Assembly: GCF_035222275.1 (NCBI RefSeq)
Contig: NW_026946359.1
Coordinates: 2,604,001-2,668,000 of the forward strand
DNA length: 64,000 nt
DNA from: Podospora bellae-mahoneyi
Taxonomy: Eukaryota > Ascomycota > Sordariomycetes > Sordariales > Podosporaceae
Reading direction: 5' to 3'
The position numbers and the translations under genes were made by a program. Positions within the stretch are counted from its first letter, which is position 1. Every line of letters begins with the position of its first letter. Below the pieces are notes generated by a model. It ran no database searches. It was not told the origin of the DNA and saw only the letters and a list, made by a program, of their open reading frames with translations. Positions 47,588-59,193 of the stretch are shown here, in pieces.

Positions 47588-50500
47588 ATGTCGAGTAAGT
47601 CGCAAAACGGTCGTATGAGCGTCTTTGGTTTGCGGCTTCCCGCGTTTCACTTTGAAAAAGAAAGCCAGGACAAGAGCGAGGGAGAAACAGACGTAACTAG
47701 TCTTGGCAGCAGCACAAGCAGCGAGCTCTCTGCAAAGACCGAGAGGCCTGCTACGCCACGTTCCGAGACGGATAGCGGCAGCTCTGGGTCTCCTGTTACC
47801 GGGCATTGCTGTACGTACCCAAGCACAAGCCTAGTGTGTACGAGCCAGAACAGTGGGTTCCGAAGATCTGGGTTCATGGTTGCTCACCACGCGTTTTCAT
47901 GCAGATTCGCACCGTCGTTTCCCTTCTCAGCCCCAGAACAGGCCGATCCATCGAAAACCGGTTCCGAGCAAGTCTTATACCCCCTATACCCCGCCAAACA
48001 ATACCAACGCAGCTCCAACCACCACTACCACTACCACCACCACCATCAAAAACTACACCAACTCGACCGGCCCCTTTGAGCCGCCTAATGAACCGGTCAG
48101 TAACGTGAAGCGTAACGACTCACCTCTTCAGCCTGTAACCAATTTCGCGCCTTCCTCACCACCACGCCCACACCACAACGTCTTGGGTTCTCCCTTCCAG
48201 CCCAAAAAAGCTCCCACCATGCCCGTCTCCAAACCCCCTCCGCAGCAGGCCATACCGGCCATCCATCCACACTTAGCTTCACCTCCCCGCAGCGTACCGA
48301 ATGTCATGACGACGGCAGCTACCCCGGCGGCCACCACAGAACCCAGAAAGCTACAGAGAAACAGAAGCCCCTCCCCCGAAGGCCCTCCTCCATCGGCGGC
48401 GGCCAACAAGCTCCATGCAAACCGTCTTCACTCTCGTCACCAATCCCCAGGTGCGGCGCCTAGAGGTCGCAGTGTCTCGGCCCAGCCACCCACAGGAGGA
48501 GGACCAAGGGGACCCTCTGTCGATGCTTCCAGGGCAGTGTCCAACCCACTCGAGTTCCGTGCGGACTCGCAGCCACGGTCCAGCGAAGCAGGAGGGAACC
48601 TCAGTCCCACCGCTGCGGCCGGCGGTGCTGCCCCTCCAGAAACCAAGAAGAAAGTACGGAAGAGCTGGCTGCCTGGGGCAAGGTCAAGGTCCAACTCGAA
48701 CGACTGGGGGAAGCCAAAGGGCACAGGAGCGTGGATCATGTCGCCGGATAACCAGGTGGATTACAATGTCGCTCCCTTGTTTACCGGGGATAAGGTGAGC
48801 AACCTCGATCATGAAATGCTTGGCGAAATCACATTTCTCACCTTAATTTCTGATGTCATAGGTCCCCGAGCTATGGAACGAACAGGGGAATGTGCTGGTG
48901 TACCTGCACCCAAAGGAAAGAGGGCTCGGACCTTCGTTTAGGGTGCATGATTATGCGTTCAGTTCGTCGTTGATACTGAACGAGCTGTTGGTGCAGGAGA
49001 TGATGGCATCGGCGGCGATGAGCTCCGACTTTTTGGGGGTGGATGACGCCGAACGGCGCCAACAACGGCCGGGGCTGCAGTCGCGAAATTCTGGAGGGGG
49101 CGGTGGTCTTGTTGCTGATGGGCACTTGTATCTGCCTCTTGGGAACAACGAGGTGGACTGCCTCGTGGCGGCGAGGAACTTGTTTGCGTTTTTGACGAAC
49201 CAGCCTTTGGTCGGGACGCCTCAGCAGCCGACGCTGTTTCAAGCGCTCATTCAGATTTCGGAGCAGTTGAGGCAGTTCCAGTTTACGAATTATGACGGGA
49301 CTTCGTACGGCGAGTCGGTGGACGCGTCGTTTGATATGCTTCTTGATCAGTTTCACATCGCCGATGTTAGACACAGCCGAGAGAAGACGATTGAGGGGTT
49401 GGTGTTGGGGGAGCACATGAAGTCTTGGAACTTGTACAACGAAGCGTTTTCTCATGCGGTGGGGAAGTATGAGAGCTTGCTTGAGCTTAAACTCCCGCTC
49501 TACAACAGCATCTCGGCCGTCACGAGGGAAAGGCTGGAGCGCGCTCATCTGAGTCTTGCCAACCGCCAGGCCAACGTCCAAGGCCGCCTCGAAAGCTTTG
49601 AGTACCCCTCTCTCTTCGCCGGCACCGCCAGCTCCACCTCCAACCCAGACTACCGCATCGTCCGCTTCAAAGAATGGCGCGCCGCGTTTTCCAGAATGAG
49701 GACGTTTGTCCTGGGGTACTACAAGGACTTGTTCGGGTCCTGGCCACCAAAGGCGCGCTCGAAAAAGAACCACTTTACCCAGTCTGGTCTCAACCGCCAG
49801 TGTCTAAAAATGCTGTATTCCGACCTCTGCGCGCTGTATGACCTCTTGGTGGACAGACAGTCGATCACGCCCCGGGTGATCGACCAGGACTACTACGGCG
49901 CCGACTCGAAAAACGCGGAGGGAAAAGAAGACAAGAACAAGCCCAGCATGGAGCTCATCCCGGCGTGCGTCTCCGCCCTGAGGCAGATGCTCTCCGAGTT
50001 TGAAAAGTCTTCCCCGCCGGTGCTGCCGCCCATCCCGTTTGACATACCCAAGATCCCGACCATGACGGCCATCTACGAGACGTACGACAATCTGCCCGAC
50101 AAGAAGAAGGCCAAGTTTGACAAGGGTTTGCAGGCGCACGAGCTGCAGCTGATCATGATCAAGTCGAGGAACATGGACACGGACGCGCTGGGCATGCCTT
50201 TTTTGCAGGCGTACAAGGAGTTTGAGCTGAAGGAGGCCAAGGGGGTGCACCCACACGACTTGATTGATCACCGGATTGGGCACTGGTTGTTTTTGTATGT
50301 CACGCTGCAGAGCCTGCCGATGCTGGTGGTGGACGCGCCCGGGTTGCATTACACGGAGGGGGTGGAGTACTTTTTGTGCGAGGCGCCGCAGGGGAACCCG
50401 CCGTGGAGGGCCGAGGACGTGGGGGAGGTGAGGAAGATGTGGTATCAGACTGCCGATCAGAAGACTGTGGAGCTGAGCGCGGATGTGGTGCTCTTTAGTG

Positions 50501-51273
50501 TGGAGGGGGTTTACATGAGGAGTCATTGTTGGCTGGCGGGGAAGGAGTGGGAGGCGCAGAACAAGGAGGGGGGGGTTAATGGGAATGGGTTGGCGGTGCC
50601 GGGGCCAACGGCGGGACAGATTGGGGTTGCGCTTGGGGGGGAGGGGGGAGGGATGGGGACAGATGATATGATGATGGCGGGGGGGTTGCCTTTTGCTAGC
50701 CCGTTGCATCCTCCCAGGGCTGTGTTTGCGGATATGGATCCGTTTAATGCTGGGGTGGGGGGGGGACATTCGAGAAGGGATTCGGATGGGAGTGTTGTCG
50801 CGCCGGGGTCATCGCAGGTGAGGGCACGGAGTGGGAGTCCGGCGCATCGGGCTAGGCATGCTTATCGGGCGAGTATTGCCATGGGGCTGGAGCCGTTGCC
50901 GCATGTGGGGAGTGACGCGCCGCCTCTGCCCGGGGACAGGACGTCTCGGGTGCCGAGTGCGGGGTCTGGGTCGAGCAGCCCTGGGTTTACCGGTGGGATA
51001 TACGGGCCGGGCGGGCTGAGGGCGAGCAGGTCGGCGGTGAACTTGACCGGCCAGCAGGGGCAGCAGTGGCATGTGGGGGATACGCATATGGGAATGGGAT
51101 CTAGGAAGTCGAGTTATGGTGGTGCTGGGGGTTTGCCCGGGGGGCCACCACCTGCTATTCCTGCCGCAGGGCAAGGACACTCGAGGGAAGGGTCTCAGGG
51201 TGGGAGCACGTTTGATGATATCTTGAAGGGAATGGACACGGGAAAGAAGAAGAAGAAGGGGTTGTTTTTCTGA
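47588..51273 (+). CDS. Large conserved fungal protein of unknown function (DUF8004-like)
   Basis: Three exons, 47588-47810, 47905-48794 and 48862-51273, encode 1174 residues. The first 370 residues are disordered: Ser/Thr/Pro-rich with a run of Thr, Arg/Ser motifs and a basic KKKVRKSWLPG patch near the end. The conserved core starts near residue 355 (GAWIMSPDNQVDYNVAPL, PELWNEQGNVLVYLHP) and runs about 550 residues, including FRVHDYAFSSSLIL, DCLVAARNLFAFLTNQPLVG, IRFKEW-like segments and HRIGHWLFLYVTLQSLPMLVVDAPG. The C-terminal 250 residues are Gly/Ser-rich and end in a lysine run (GKKKKKGLFF). I believe the core is the fungal DUF8004 family, but that name is from memory. No catalytic motif was recognised. 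The coding strand shifts from C-rich at the 5' end to G-rich at the 3' end. Confidence 0.85.
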
Positions 51274-54200
51274 AAGAGGAGGGTGTTACTTTGTTGACAG
51301 GCAGGCCGGCGCTTTTTTTGTTTGGAAATGGTTAGGGTTGGGGCAGGGGATACAGGACAGATTAGTGACACATTTTCTTTTTTTTTTGCACATGTTTTAT
51401 CTTGATTACCTTTATTTAACTCTAAACTTGTTTGTGAAAGAAAGAGAGCGATACTTGCATCTGGATAGATGATACCCACAACTTGTATATTCTTTCGGGT
51501 TTCTTGGTTTTGCTATCTTGGACTTTTTATTTTTAGTTTGGGGCTGCTTTATATTGAGTTGAGGTACTAGCTGAGATAGTTGAGATAGCACTTGAACAAA
51601 GACACTAAACTGAATATTTTCTAGTTTGCCCTCCTGTTGTCTGGCTGTGGAATATCGGTGTTGCAGTTCAATGATATTAGAAGCACATCAGATGAGGCAC
51701 TCGTAAATATCTTTCTCAAGATCAAATCTTTTTATTTCTGGAGAAATCACAAGTTACCTACCTTACCCAAGCTAAAATCTTGACTGGAACATGGGAAGAT
51801 GAATTAGCCAAGGAAGCGAAGTACATTGTGCAGCATATGCAGGTACCACAGTGCACTAATGCAACTTTGACATGATTCTCGAAGTTCGATGTGGAAGTGA
51901 CAAGTGGGTGAGAGAGGGGTTCAGCTACCGCAGCCTCGTCTCTTTTGCCCATTCCGTGGTTTTTGAATTTCCACTTCTTTTTTCCAATCTTCCACCGTGG
52001 CCGCTGCTTCAAAAAGACACACACATGAACATGGTCGAGATGGCCAATCTTCTCACCACGTCCAGTGATGTCGGTCATTGTTTTCTCAGGCTGGTAAAGC
52101 ACGCAGAGCTAGGTAGGTAGATCGTTATGATGGGAAGCTGAACTTTTGGACGTGATAATACAAACTCCATCTCATTGGCTGCCTCGGACTTGAACTCAGA
52201 AACTGGATGTGGTTGTTGTAAGTTGATTCACAATATTACCAAAGCTGTATCATCCAGTGAGGCTATCCCTTGACAGAGGTTCAACTGCCATACGAGTGAG
52301 GTCTCATTGGGGTCGGTGTTTCAAGCCTTCTTCTTCCACCACCATGATTGACGATTTGGGGTCCAAAAACCCCAACAGCACACTCTCCTATACCTTACCC
52401 GCAGATGTAAATCGCCGGATCCTCGGTATCCGGCAACCACCTCGACTTCCACATCTGGCCCCCAAATGTAAAAATCCATCTACATGGTGGCTGCCTCCCT
52501 GGCTGACGCCTCAACCCTCCATTTCCAGTCTTGCCCTCCTCGGCACTTGTAAATCAATATAGTAAAAAATCCTGATAGAGTCATCTCACTTGAAAATGTT
52601 CCCATGTCTCTACATTGATTCAGCTAGACACCAGGCTCCAAGCCAAACAACGCCATTACCAGCCTCATCCCATAAACTATCTACCTACCCACCATACCCA
52701 ACCGTCCTCAAAATACCAGTCTGCCTGGGTACGTAGGTAGGCATTTACCAAAGACAAGAAAAATGAGGACATCACAATCCCACACAACCTTACCCGCATA
52801 CGCAAATGCAAAATCCCGAGATCTCGGTAGTGGTGGTGGTGACATAGCTGCCCAAGGCCATCAGCCAACTCTTCTCAAAACAGCAAATCTCCCAAATCAT
52901 AAAACACATCATCAAGGCAGACTGCGCAAATCCAACATCAACACCCAACACCCCCATCTGCGGCATGGCGTCCGGCCCAACACACCACACACGGCGCCGA
53001 TGCATACGCACCACCCTCCAAGAGCAACATCTCAATTGTACCATGTTGTGCATGTCTTGGTAGTGACTAGTCCATGTGCACGGTGCCAGTGACAAAAAAG
53101 TGACAGCTGCGCGTAACACCCTTTCCCCCCACCTACGTAACCCTCCTTCTTGCTTGAGCTTGTAATTGAATTTGTACCCAAGATATCATTCAAGTTGCTT
53201 GGTTTTTTTTTTTTTTTTTTTTTTTTTTTATTTCCCTTTTTGCGCCCGCGCATTGGCGCTCGTCAGATCCCACCCCAAGGCCGACTTTGACTCACCTTAA
53301 AACAACACAAACAATAATGAGTGCTTACCTGAAAGAAAAAAAACCCGCCTACCGTTCCAGGAAAGCAACAATCAACACGAAATCATACCAAAGCTGGCCG
53401 CATGAAATCCGGCCTGTGCAGACGCCCGCCGGCCGGAGGTTCTTGTCTAAACTCTGATGGTGGGGTGGCCTGGTGGATGATGGATGGTGGGTTGCATGCG
53501 AGAAGGGGCCGCCCCCCGTTGCGCAATGGCATGTCCCGCAAGGCTGGGCCCATACAAAAAAAAGTGTTGCTCCAATTCTCCGAAAGTTGAAGTGTCCCTT
53601 CAAGATGATGTTGTTCATCACCGCAAAATTTGACAAGATTCGAAAACAATCCGACGGTCATAAAAACTTGAGATGGTCCATTTCCCCCACAGGTAGGCTC
53701 CTGATAATCGCTCATGATCATTCGGCGCTCTGTGAACCTCTAAACGCTTCAAATCCACCTCGTCCTAGTTCTCGGCCTGCGGTATCAAAAAAAAAAAAAA
53801 GGCAAACGAGTTTTCGCAAATGCTGTCCTAGTCGTGTCTCGTCCATCCCTAGATCGCAAAAAGTATTCGATTTCATCAATTGTAACATTCGCGTCGCTAT
53901 CCGCGTGCTGTGACGTGCGCATTTGAACATAAGTGCCTCTCCCGTGCTCCCGCGGGCCGCCCAGAAGACCCCATTTTCTGTAGCCCGTCTCGATTTCCGG
54001 TGAAGCAAGGCCATTCCATTGGATGGTTGTATAAGTGTGTTAGAGCTGAATTGACCAATCAGACACCCCTGCCACACCGATTTTGGAAAACCGCCCAGGG
54101 CTCACACACCATGGAGGGGGGACCAGAGACTAGAGGAGGCTCTTCGAGCTGCCCCAAGGCACAGAAAACTCGACGAGAAACCCTCGCCTGGCTGCTTGTC

Positions 54201-54433
54201 TCTCCTCTTTTCTATACCCGTACCCTCTGGCCTTTAAAAGAAACATCTCGGTTTCCCCAGCTGGCCCGGACCTATCGTTGGACAAACGACCTCCTGAAGA
54301 GAAAGCTTTGCCGTATCGGTTGCCTTGTTTTGTGTCATTCGAACTTGGCTCACACTGGCCTGCTGTCTCATCCACATAACCACATACCTAGGCGCCGCTA
54401 GCCCCGTATTATTGATCCGATCTTGGACCAACC
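51274..54433. other. Intergenic region
   Basis: 3.2 kb without a supported gene. It holds a run of 27 T at 53203-53229 and several TAGGTAGG-type motifs (near 52110, 52680 and 52728). Frames at 53383-53913 and 53910-54401 have no recognisable family. Confidence 0.5.
53203..53229. repeat. Homopolymer run of 27 T
   Basis: The longest homopolymer in the window; intergenic, with no flanking duplication that would mark a retroposed tail. Confidence 0.95.
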
Positions 54434-56325
54434 ATGTCATCCCTCATGCTTGACCGCTCCAGAATTCGCGGTGCAGGTGGGTTCCCATGGGGGGAACCTG
54501 CTGCTGCACCCCGCAGCCAGGGACTTGACCGGGACTCTGCAAGTACCTCTTCCCAAAGTGACGACTTTTCCGACCTCTTTGACTGGACGGCATATGAAAG
54601 GCATGGCACATCTGATGTGACCACACAATCCCAACACTCGGCCGAAGGCGCCAAGGGTGTTCCCGCATTCCCCAGGTCACCCCAGTCGTCACCCCAGTCA
54701 CCCGGTCCTGCTTCCGATCTTGATGGGGATCTTCCCATGCCAGACGTTGAATCAGACCCCCACGTTCTCGTCTGGCCCGTCCTAGGACCGGAACCAACAC
54801 GCGAGATGTCGCCCATCGAGCTCCGTCCCCCTCACCTCGGCCAACCAGACATGACTGCCCCCAGAGCTGTCCAAAACGAGCGGCCCCAGAGCAAGAGGCC
54901 TCGAGTTCTGGAATCCCCAGAGCAGACCAAGGAGGTACGCGATGCCGGTGCGTGCTACCACTGTAGGATGAACAAGAGCAAGGCAAGCAGGGCCTTTTCT
55001 TCCCTTCTCCCTGCCCACCTCATTGCTGACTGGGTCTCTGTACATAGTGCTCTCCTACTTCTGCCTGCGAACCCTGCTTGAAACATCCCAAGCCCGAGCT
55101 GGCCTGTGTTCGACAGCTTCTGTCGAGCATGGTCGCCAGCCAAAGTGGTATGCTTGTCTCGGTGCCATGAGAGCCGAAGTAAAGACTGACTGTGACGTCA
55201 AGCACGCTGGAACTTGAGCGAGCCTCCGAGGCGTGAACCCATGAATGAAGGCGGGTCCTTCGTCATTTTTATCTCTTTCTCAGACAAGACCAACAGTCGT
55301 TGCTTGCCCTTGACGGTGGCTCCCTTCATTCACCCTGACCAGGGCACTCGGTTTGGTATCTCATTGTCATCGCAACCGCTGCAAGAGAATGCCCTTCTGG
55401 CGTGGGCACAGGATGATATGCAGATGGATGACAGAATCGATGACTTTGAGTCGCTCCTCAACCACTTCCACATCCACCATGTCCGCGGCGAAGGTTTGAA
55501 GAGGGCCATGGACCGCGCAACTGCGGGCAAGCCGATCAAGGCTGTGGAAAGCCAGAAGAAGCTCTTGTCTAATTTGTTAGAGTTGAAGCTGATGTGGAAG
55601 ATCTGGAGTTGCAAAGACTTCTTTGGCCGGCGGCAAGAAGCCGGTGCTGGCCGCCCCCTTGGGTTGCAGTTCTCCTCCGTTCAGAGCTGGCTTCGCTTCA
55701 CCGCGGCCTCGGCAATTTCGAGGCTCGAAAAGAACATTCTGGAGGTCTTTGATGAATACCTCAAGAAAGATGCTGCTGGCTTGACAACCGCGACCAAGCC
55801 GATTCTCGAGCTTTCGAGATGGGTGTCGCTCTGGCAAATGATCTTGGTCTACCGCCAGTCGCTCAGGCTGCTCCAGGAGCACAATGAAGCGGAACCATAT
55901 GTGCCAGGAGGTGAGCAAAACCCCAGACAAAGTACTCCACCACCGTTTTGGTACTAACAACAAAACAGTTGAGACCAATGAGAAGCGACGGAGGTTTCGA
56001 ACGACAACCGCGGACTTGTTTCGTAGCGTTGTTGTAATTTACTGGGAGCTGTTCCACAAGCCAAAGACAATTCAGAATATCCAGAACCCCGAGGTGAGAC
56101 TTTTCGGAGATGATGCTCTCCATAGAGGGTTCCAGAGCGTGGTGGCTGCTGTGCCAACATTCTGTGAGTTGCCGTCCTAAAAATCGGCATCGGCGATGTG
56201 ATCGACTGATGGTAAATTTCCCAACAGACCAGCAAGTGGCAAATCTGAGTTTGCCGGCAGACGAGTTCTTCCGGGCACATCTTGTCGACAGAGACCTCAA
56301 GAAGCCCAAGACGAAGCGCCGCTAG
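54434..56325 (+). CDS. Zn(II)2Cys6 fungal transcription factor
   Basis: Five exons, 54434-54982, 55048-55147, 55203-55910, 55969-56163 and 56228-56325, encode 549 residues. The binuclear zinc cluster is C174, C177, C184, C190, C193 and C202, a CX2CX6CX5CX2CX8C pattern that fits the Gal4-type family. The 183 residues before it are Ser/Pro-rich and acidic. Behind it come KHPKPELACVRQLLSSMVASQS and a helical region (FVIFISFSDKTNSRCLPLTV, then ESLLNHFHIHHVRGEGLKRAM, ending LPADEFFRAHLV) and a basic tail. The cluster is divided by intron 1, which uses a GC donor (AAG/GCAAGC at 54983) and a TAG acceptor. Intron 2 uses an AAG acceptor. All phases fit. The target genes are unknown. Its 3' end faces RTG2. 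Confidence 0.82.
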
Positions 56326-56735
56326 CTTCATAATGGTGTAGCTCTTGAGTGAGGGCGCTCTGGGTATTTGTTATGATTGACGATGTCGATGAGGTTGATG
56401 ACTCGATGCCATTTATGACGATTGATGACTGTTTTCTTGGCGTTATGGATGGGAAAAGACAAGGCCCCCGCGGGTGGTTGGGGTGTTTGGGTACTCAAGA
56501 ATGTTGCATAGGCCCGAAAGGTTGCTTGATCTGGCATCAAGACTTGTCAGGTTATGCTGAGCCGGGCGCTGGAGGTTTTGTCGTCTTTGTGAGGTGCTAC
56601 TCTGTTTTGCCTTTTGTCTGGGAGAAAGTCGAAGAGAGGTTGTCAGATACGTTCCAAAGATAGAAACATACTCTCAACCGTCCATCCATCATGGCCTTGA
56701 GTGCAGCCTAGCCGTCCATATTCAACAATCCTGCA
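56326..56735. other. Intergenic region between convergent 3' ends
   Basis: 410 bases between the stop codons of the zinc-cluster gene and RTG2. Nothing else seen. Confidence 0.6.
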
Positions 56736-58617
56736 TCAAGCAAGTACATTGACTGTGACGATAACCTTCTTCTTTTCGTCACCATGCTTCCCGACCTTCT
56801 TGAACAACTCCCTCAAGTCGTCAAGATCGAGACCTCTCGAGGCCTCTTTGCTGATGGTGATCTCAAGATGTAACTTGTACTTCTTCCCCTGCTCAGCGCT
56901 GGAACGGAACGAGATCTTGTCCCTGATGGCCTCATTAGACTTGGGCCACGCTGGAATGACTGTTGCCAGTGCTGCTGTTACAGCCCCCGTGTAGTCTGCC
57001 CAGAAACCAGCGTTCGGATCTGCCGCATCGACAAGCTCGCGAAGATTCCGCTGGAGCTGTTGATCGATAGGGCCCAGGTTTGCGCCCCAGCGTGCGCAGA
57101 GAGTCACAGCCAAAACCGCGCGAGCCAGATGCGTTAGACCCGGCGAGTCAGGATGGTTGATGGCATCGTGGAGAGCAGAAGACGCGTTGGCAGCATCACT
57201 CTCGCCCATTCGACACCAAATGTGGCTGGCGTAAAGGGGACCAAGCTGCAGACTGAAGACGCTGGCTACGCTGGTCAAGTCGAAACCGGGCGGAAATGCC
57301 GAGTGCAAGGTGCTGAGGAGGGCTTGTAGGGTTGTGCCACCTTGTGCTGGACCCGAAGGAATTGAGCTCTCAATGTCATCTGGAAGTGACAAAGGATTGC
57401 TGTTCCTGATTTCCCGAGGTAGCATCATCAGCAACGCACCCTCCCGGTTGCCCCCTGAGCAGAACGTTGCTGAACGTATAAGGGGCACTGCTGCAATGAG
57501 AGCTTCAACAACAGTGACAATGGCTGGGAACTGGGCACGTCTGCGTTTTGACATGCCAAAGATTTTGCCTTCAAAAGACGTGTTGACTTTAAGCATCTCC
57601 TTGGTTTTGTTGAAGAGCTGTCCAGAGGCCGTGTATGATCCGATTGATGGGATCGGATAGGGCTGGATGGGATTGTTGTGCATGATCATGCTTCCGTAAC
57701 CCCGGAACCCTCCGCCGCAGAGAAAGATATCGATCCCCGCCTCCTTTCCCCTCGCCTCAGCAGCAAGCTGGGCGAGGGTGGGAAACTTGGCGCACAGTGT
57801 CTGAAAAGCCTTAGCCATGCCATCTTGGAGCTTGGCTTTTTCGGACGTCTGCACATCGACGTGGGCGGTATCGAGAATCTTGATGAGGCGAGCAGCTCCA
57901 AACGGCAGACTCTGTCCCGCAACCGCTGCTTCCACCTCAGGAAGAGGCTGTCCCTGGTCCTCTTGATGCCCAGAAGTACCAGACGTGTCCATCCACGTCA
58001 TCTGAACACTTCCGCCGCCGAGATCGAGAATCAAACCCTTTACATCAACAAAGCTTGACCGAGCCCCCACGGCGCCAAAGAGGGTCTCGACTTGAGGCGA
58101 AAGGATATGCACGCTCAGATCGGGAGCCTCGGCACGTATCGCCTCGAGCATAGACGCGGCATTCTCGGCCCGGCGCATGGCTTCTGTCGCAAAGACGATC
58201 AGCTGACTGGGAGGCACATCATAGCTGTCGACAGCAATAGACCTGAAGCGTGCCAATGTCTGCGAGACTTGCTTGATTGTGGCATCGGGGAAGACCAAGG
58301 GATGGTCGCCATGTGCCGATGTTGATGGCCGGTTCAGGGCATCGAACAACGAGATGGCCGCCCTTTCTCGGTAGAGACACTTGAGCAGGCGGGCCCGAGG
58401 AGGGCAGAGATCCGAGACAGAGAACCGAATGCCATTGCTTCGAGGGAAGCGTGATGTTTGATTAGGGAATGGTTACGGGGAAGGAAGAGAAGAAGGGGCG
58501 CTCGGCTTACCTTCCCATGTCAACCAGGGCATAGCGGTGGTTTTTGCTGTTGGGATCCCATCTCGGCAACTTCTCCTTGTAATTGCCAATAGTGACAATA
58601 TCGACGGTGGAGGACAT
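56736..58617 (-). CDS. Ppx/GppA family protein, Rtg2-like retrograde regulator
   Basis: Two exons on the minus strand, 58511-58617 and 56736-58437, encode 602 residues. Members of this ASKHA-fold family are exopolyphosphatases and pppGpp phosphatases; fungal Rtg2 is the cytoplasmic sensor of mitochondrial retrograde signalling. The nucleotide-binding marks are ALVDMGSNGIRFSVSDL (split by the intron), FATEAMRRAENA and LILDLGGGSVQMTW, then a long C-terminal helical domain. The splice acceptor is AAG (revcomp at 58438-58440), the only one that restores the invariant MGSNGIRFS. Length fits Rtg2 (588 in yeast) better than short bacterial Ppx. Whether it signals or hydrolyses polyphosphate cannot be decided from the sequence. 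Confidence 0.9.
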
Positions 58618-59193
58618 GGTGATCAATTGGGGGCGGAGTAGCGAGTGGGTGTAGTAGGTAGGTAGGTAGGTAGGTAGGCAAAGAGGTGAAGTGGACGCTC
58701 TGACTTTTGGGTTAGGCAAATTTGGAGCAGCGCCCAAATGTTGCTAGCCTCGTGACGTTACTGCCCAAAACTCGCGTCGTCCTTTCTCAAAGGCCCGTAT
58801 CCGATAACGCACGCAATCTTTTGCGTATTGCAGCTTCCATCTGCAACTTTGCGCAACGTGGTCCGGCGCGACTGGAGCAGCTTGAAGCAGACTCGGAACG
58901 ACAACGTCGGATGTGGTCCCACGATTTGGAACTGGCTGATTCACCAATGAACTGTAAGGGCCCGAGATGACGTTAGTGCAACCATATCAGCCGATGACGC
59001 CTTAACCACCGCGCTCCCATCCTCCGCCTATTTATGATAGTGCGCTATCTTATCCCACGCTTGTCGTTTCAACCAACAATGTCAGGCATAGGAGGCTGTG
59101 TAACGCAGTAAGTATGAGTAAGGATGCAAATCTAGTATGTATTATTTATTATTATTGGTATACCTTTCATGTCTTGAAACCCTTCACTGGCTC
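58618..59193. other. Intergenic region, RTG2 promoter and downstream flank of next gene
   Basis: Holds a (TAGG)6 microsatellite at 58655-58678, 38 bases upstream of the RTG2 start codon. No gene seen. Confidence 0.6.
58655..58678. repeat. Microsatellite (TAGG)6
   Basis: Six perfect TAGG units just upstream of the RTG2 start, probably in its leader or core promoter. Confidence 0.95.

Noticed and set aside
53203-53229. Poly(T) run as the tail of a retroposed element
   Set aside because: No adjacent coding remnant, target-site duplication or element body was seen.
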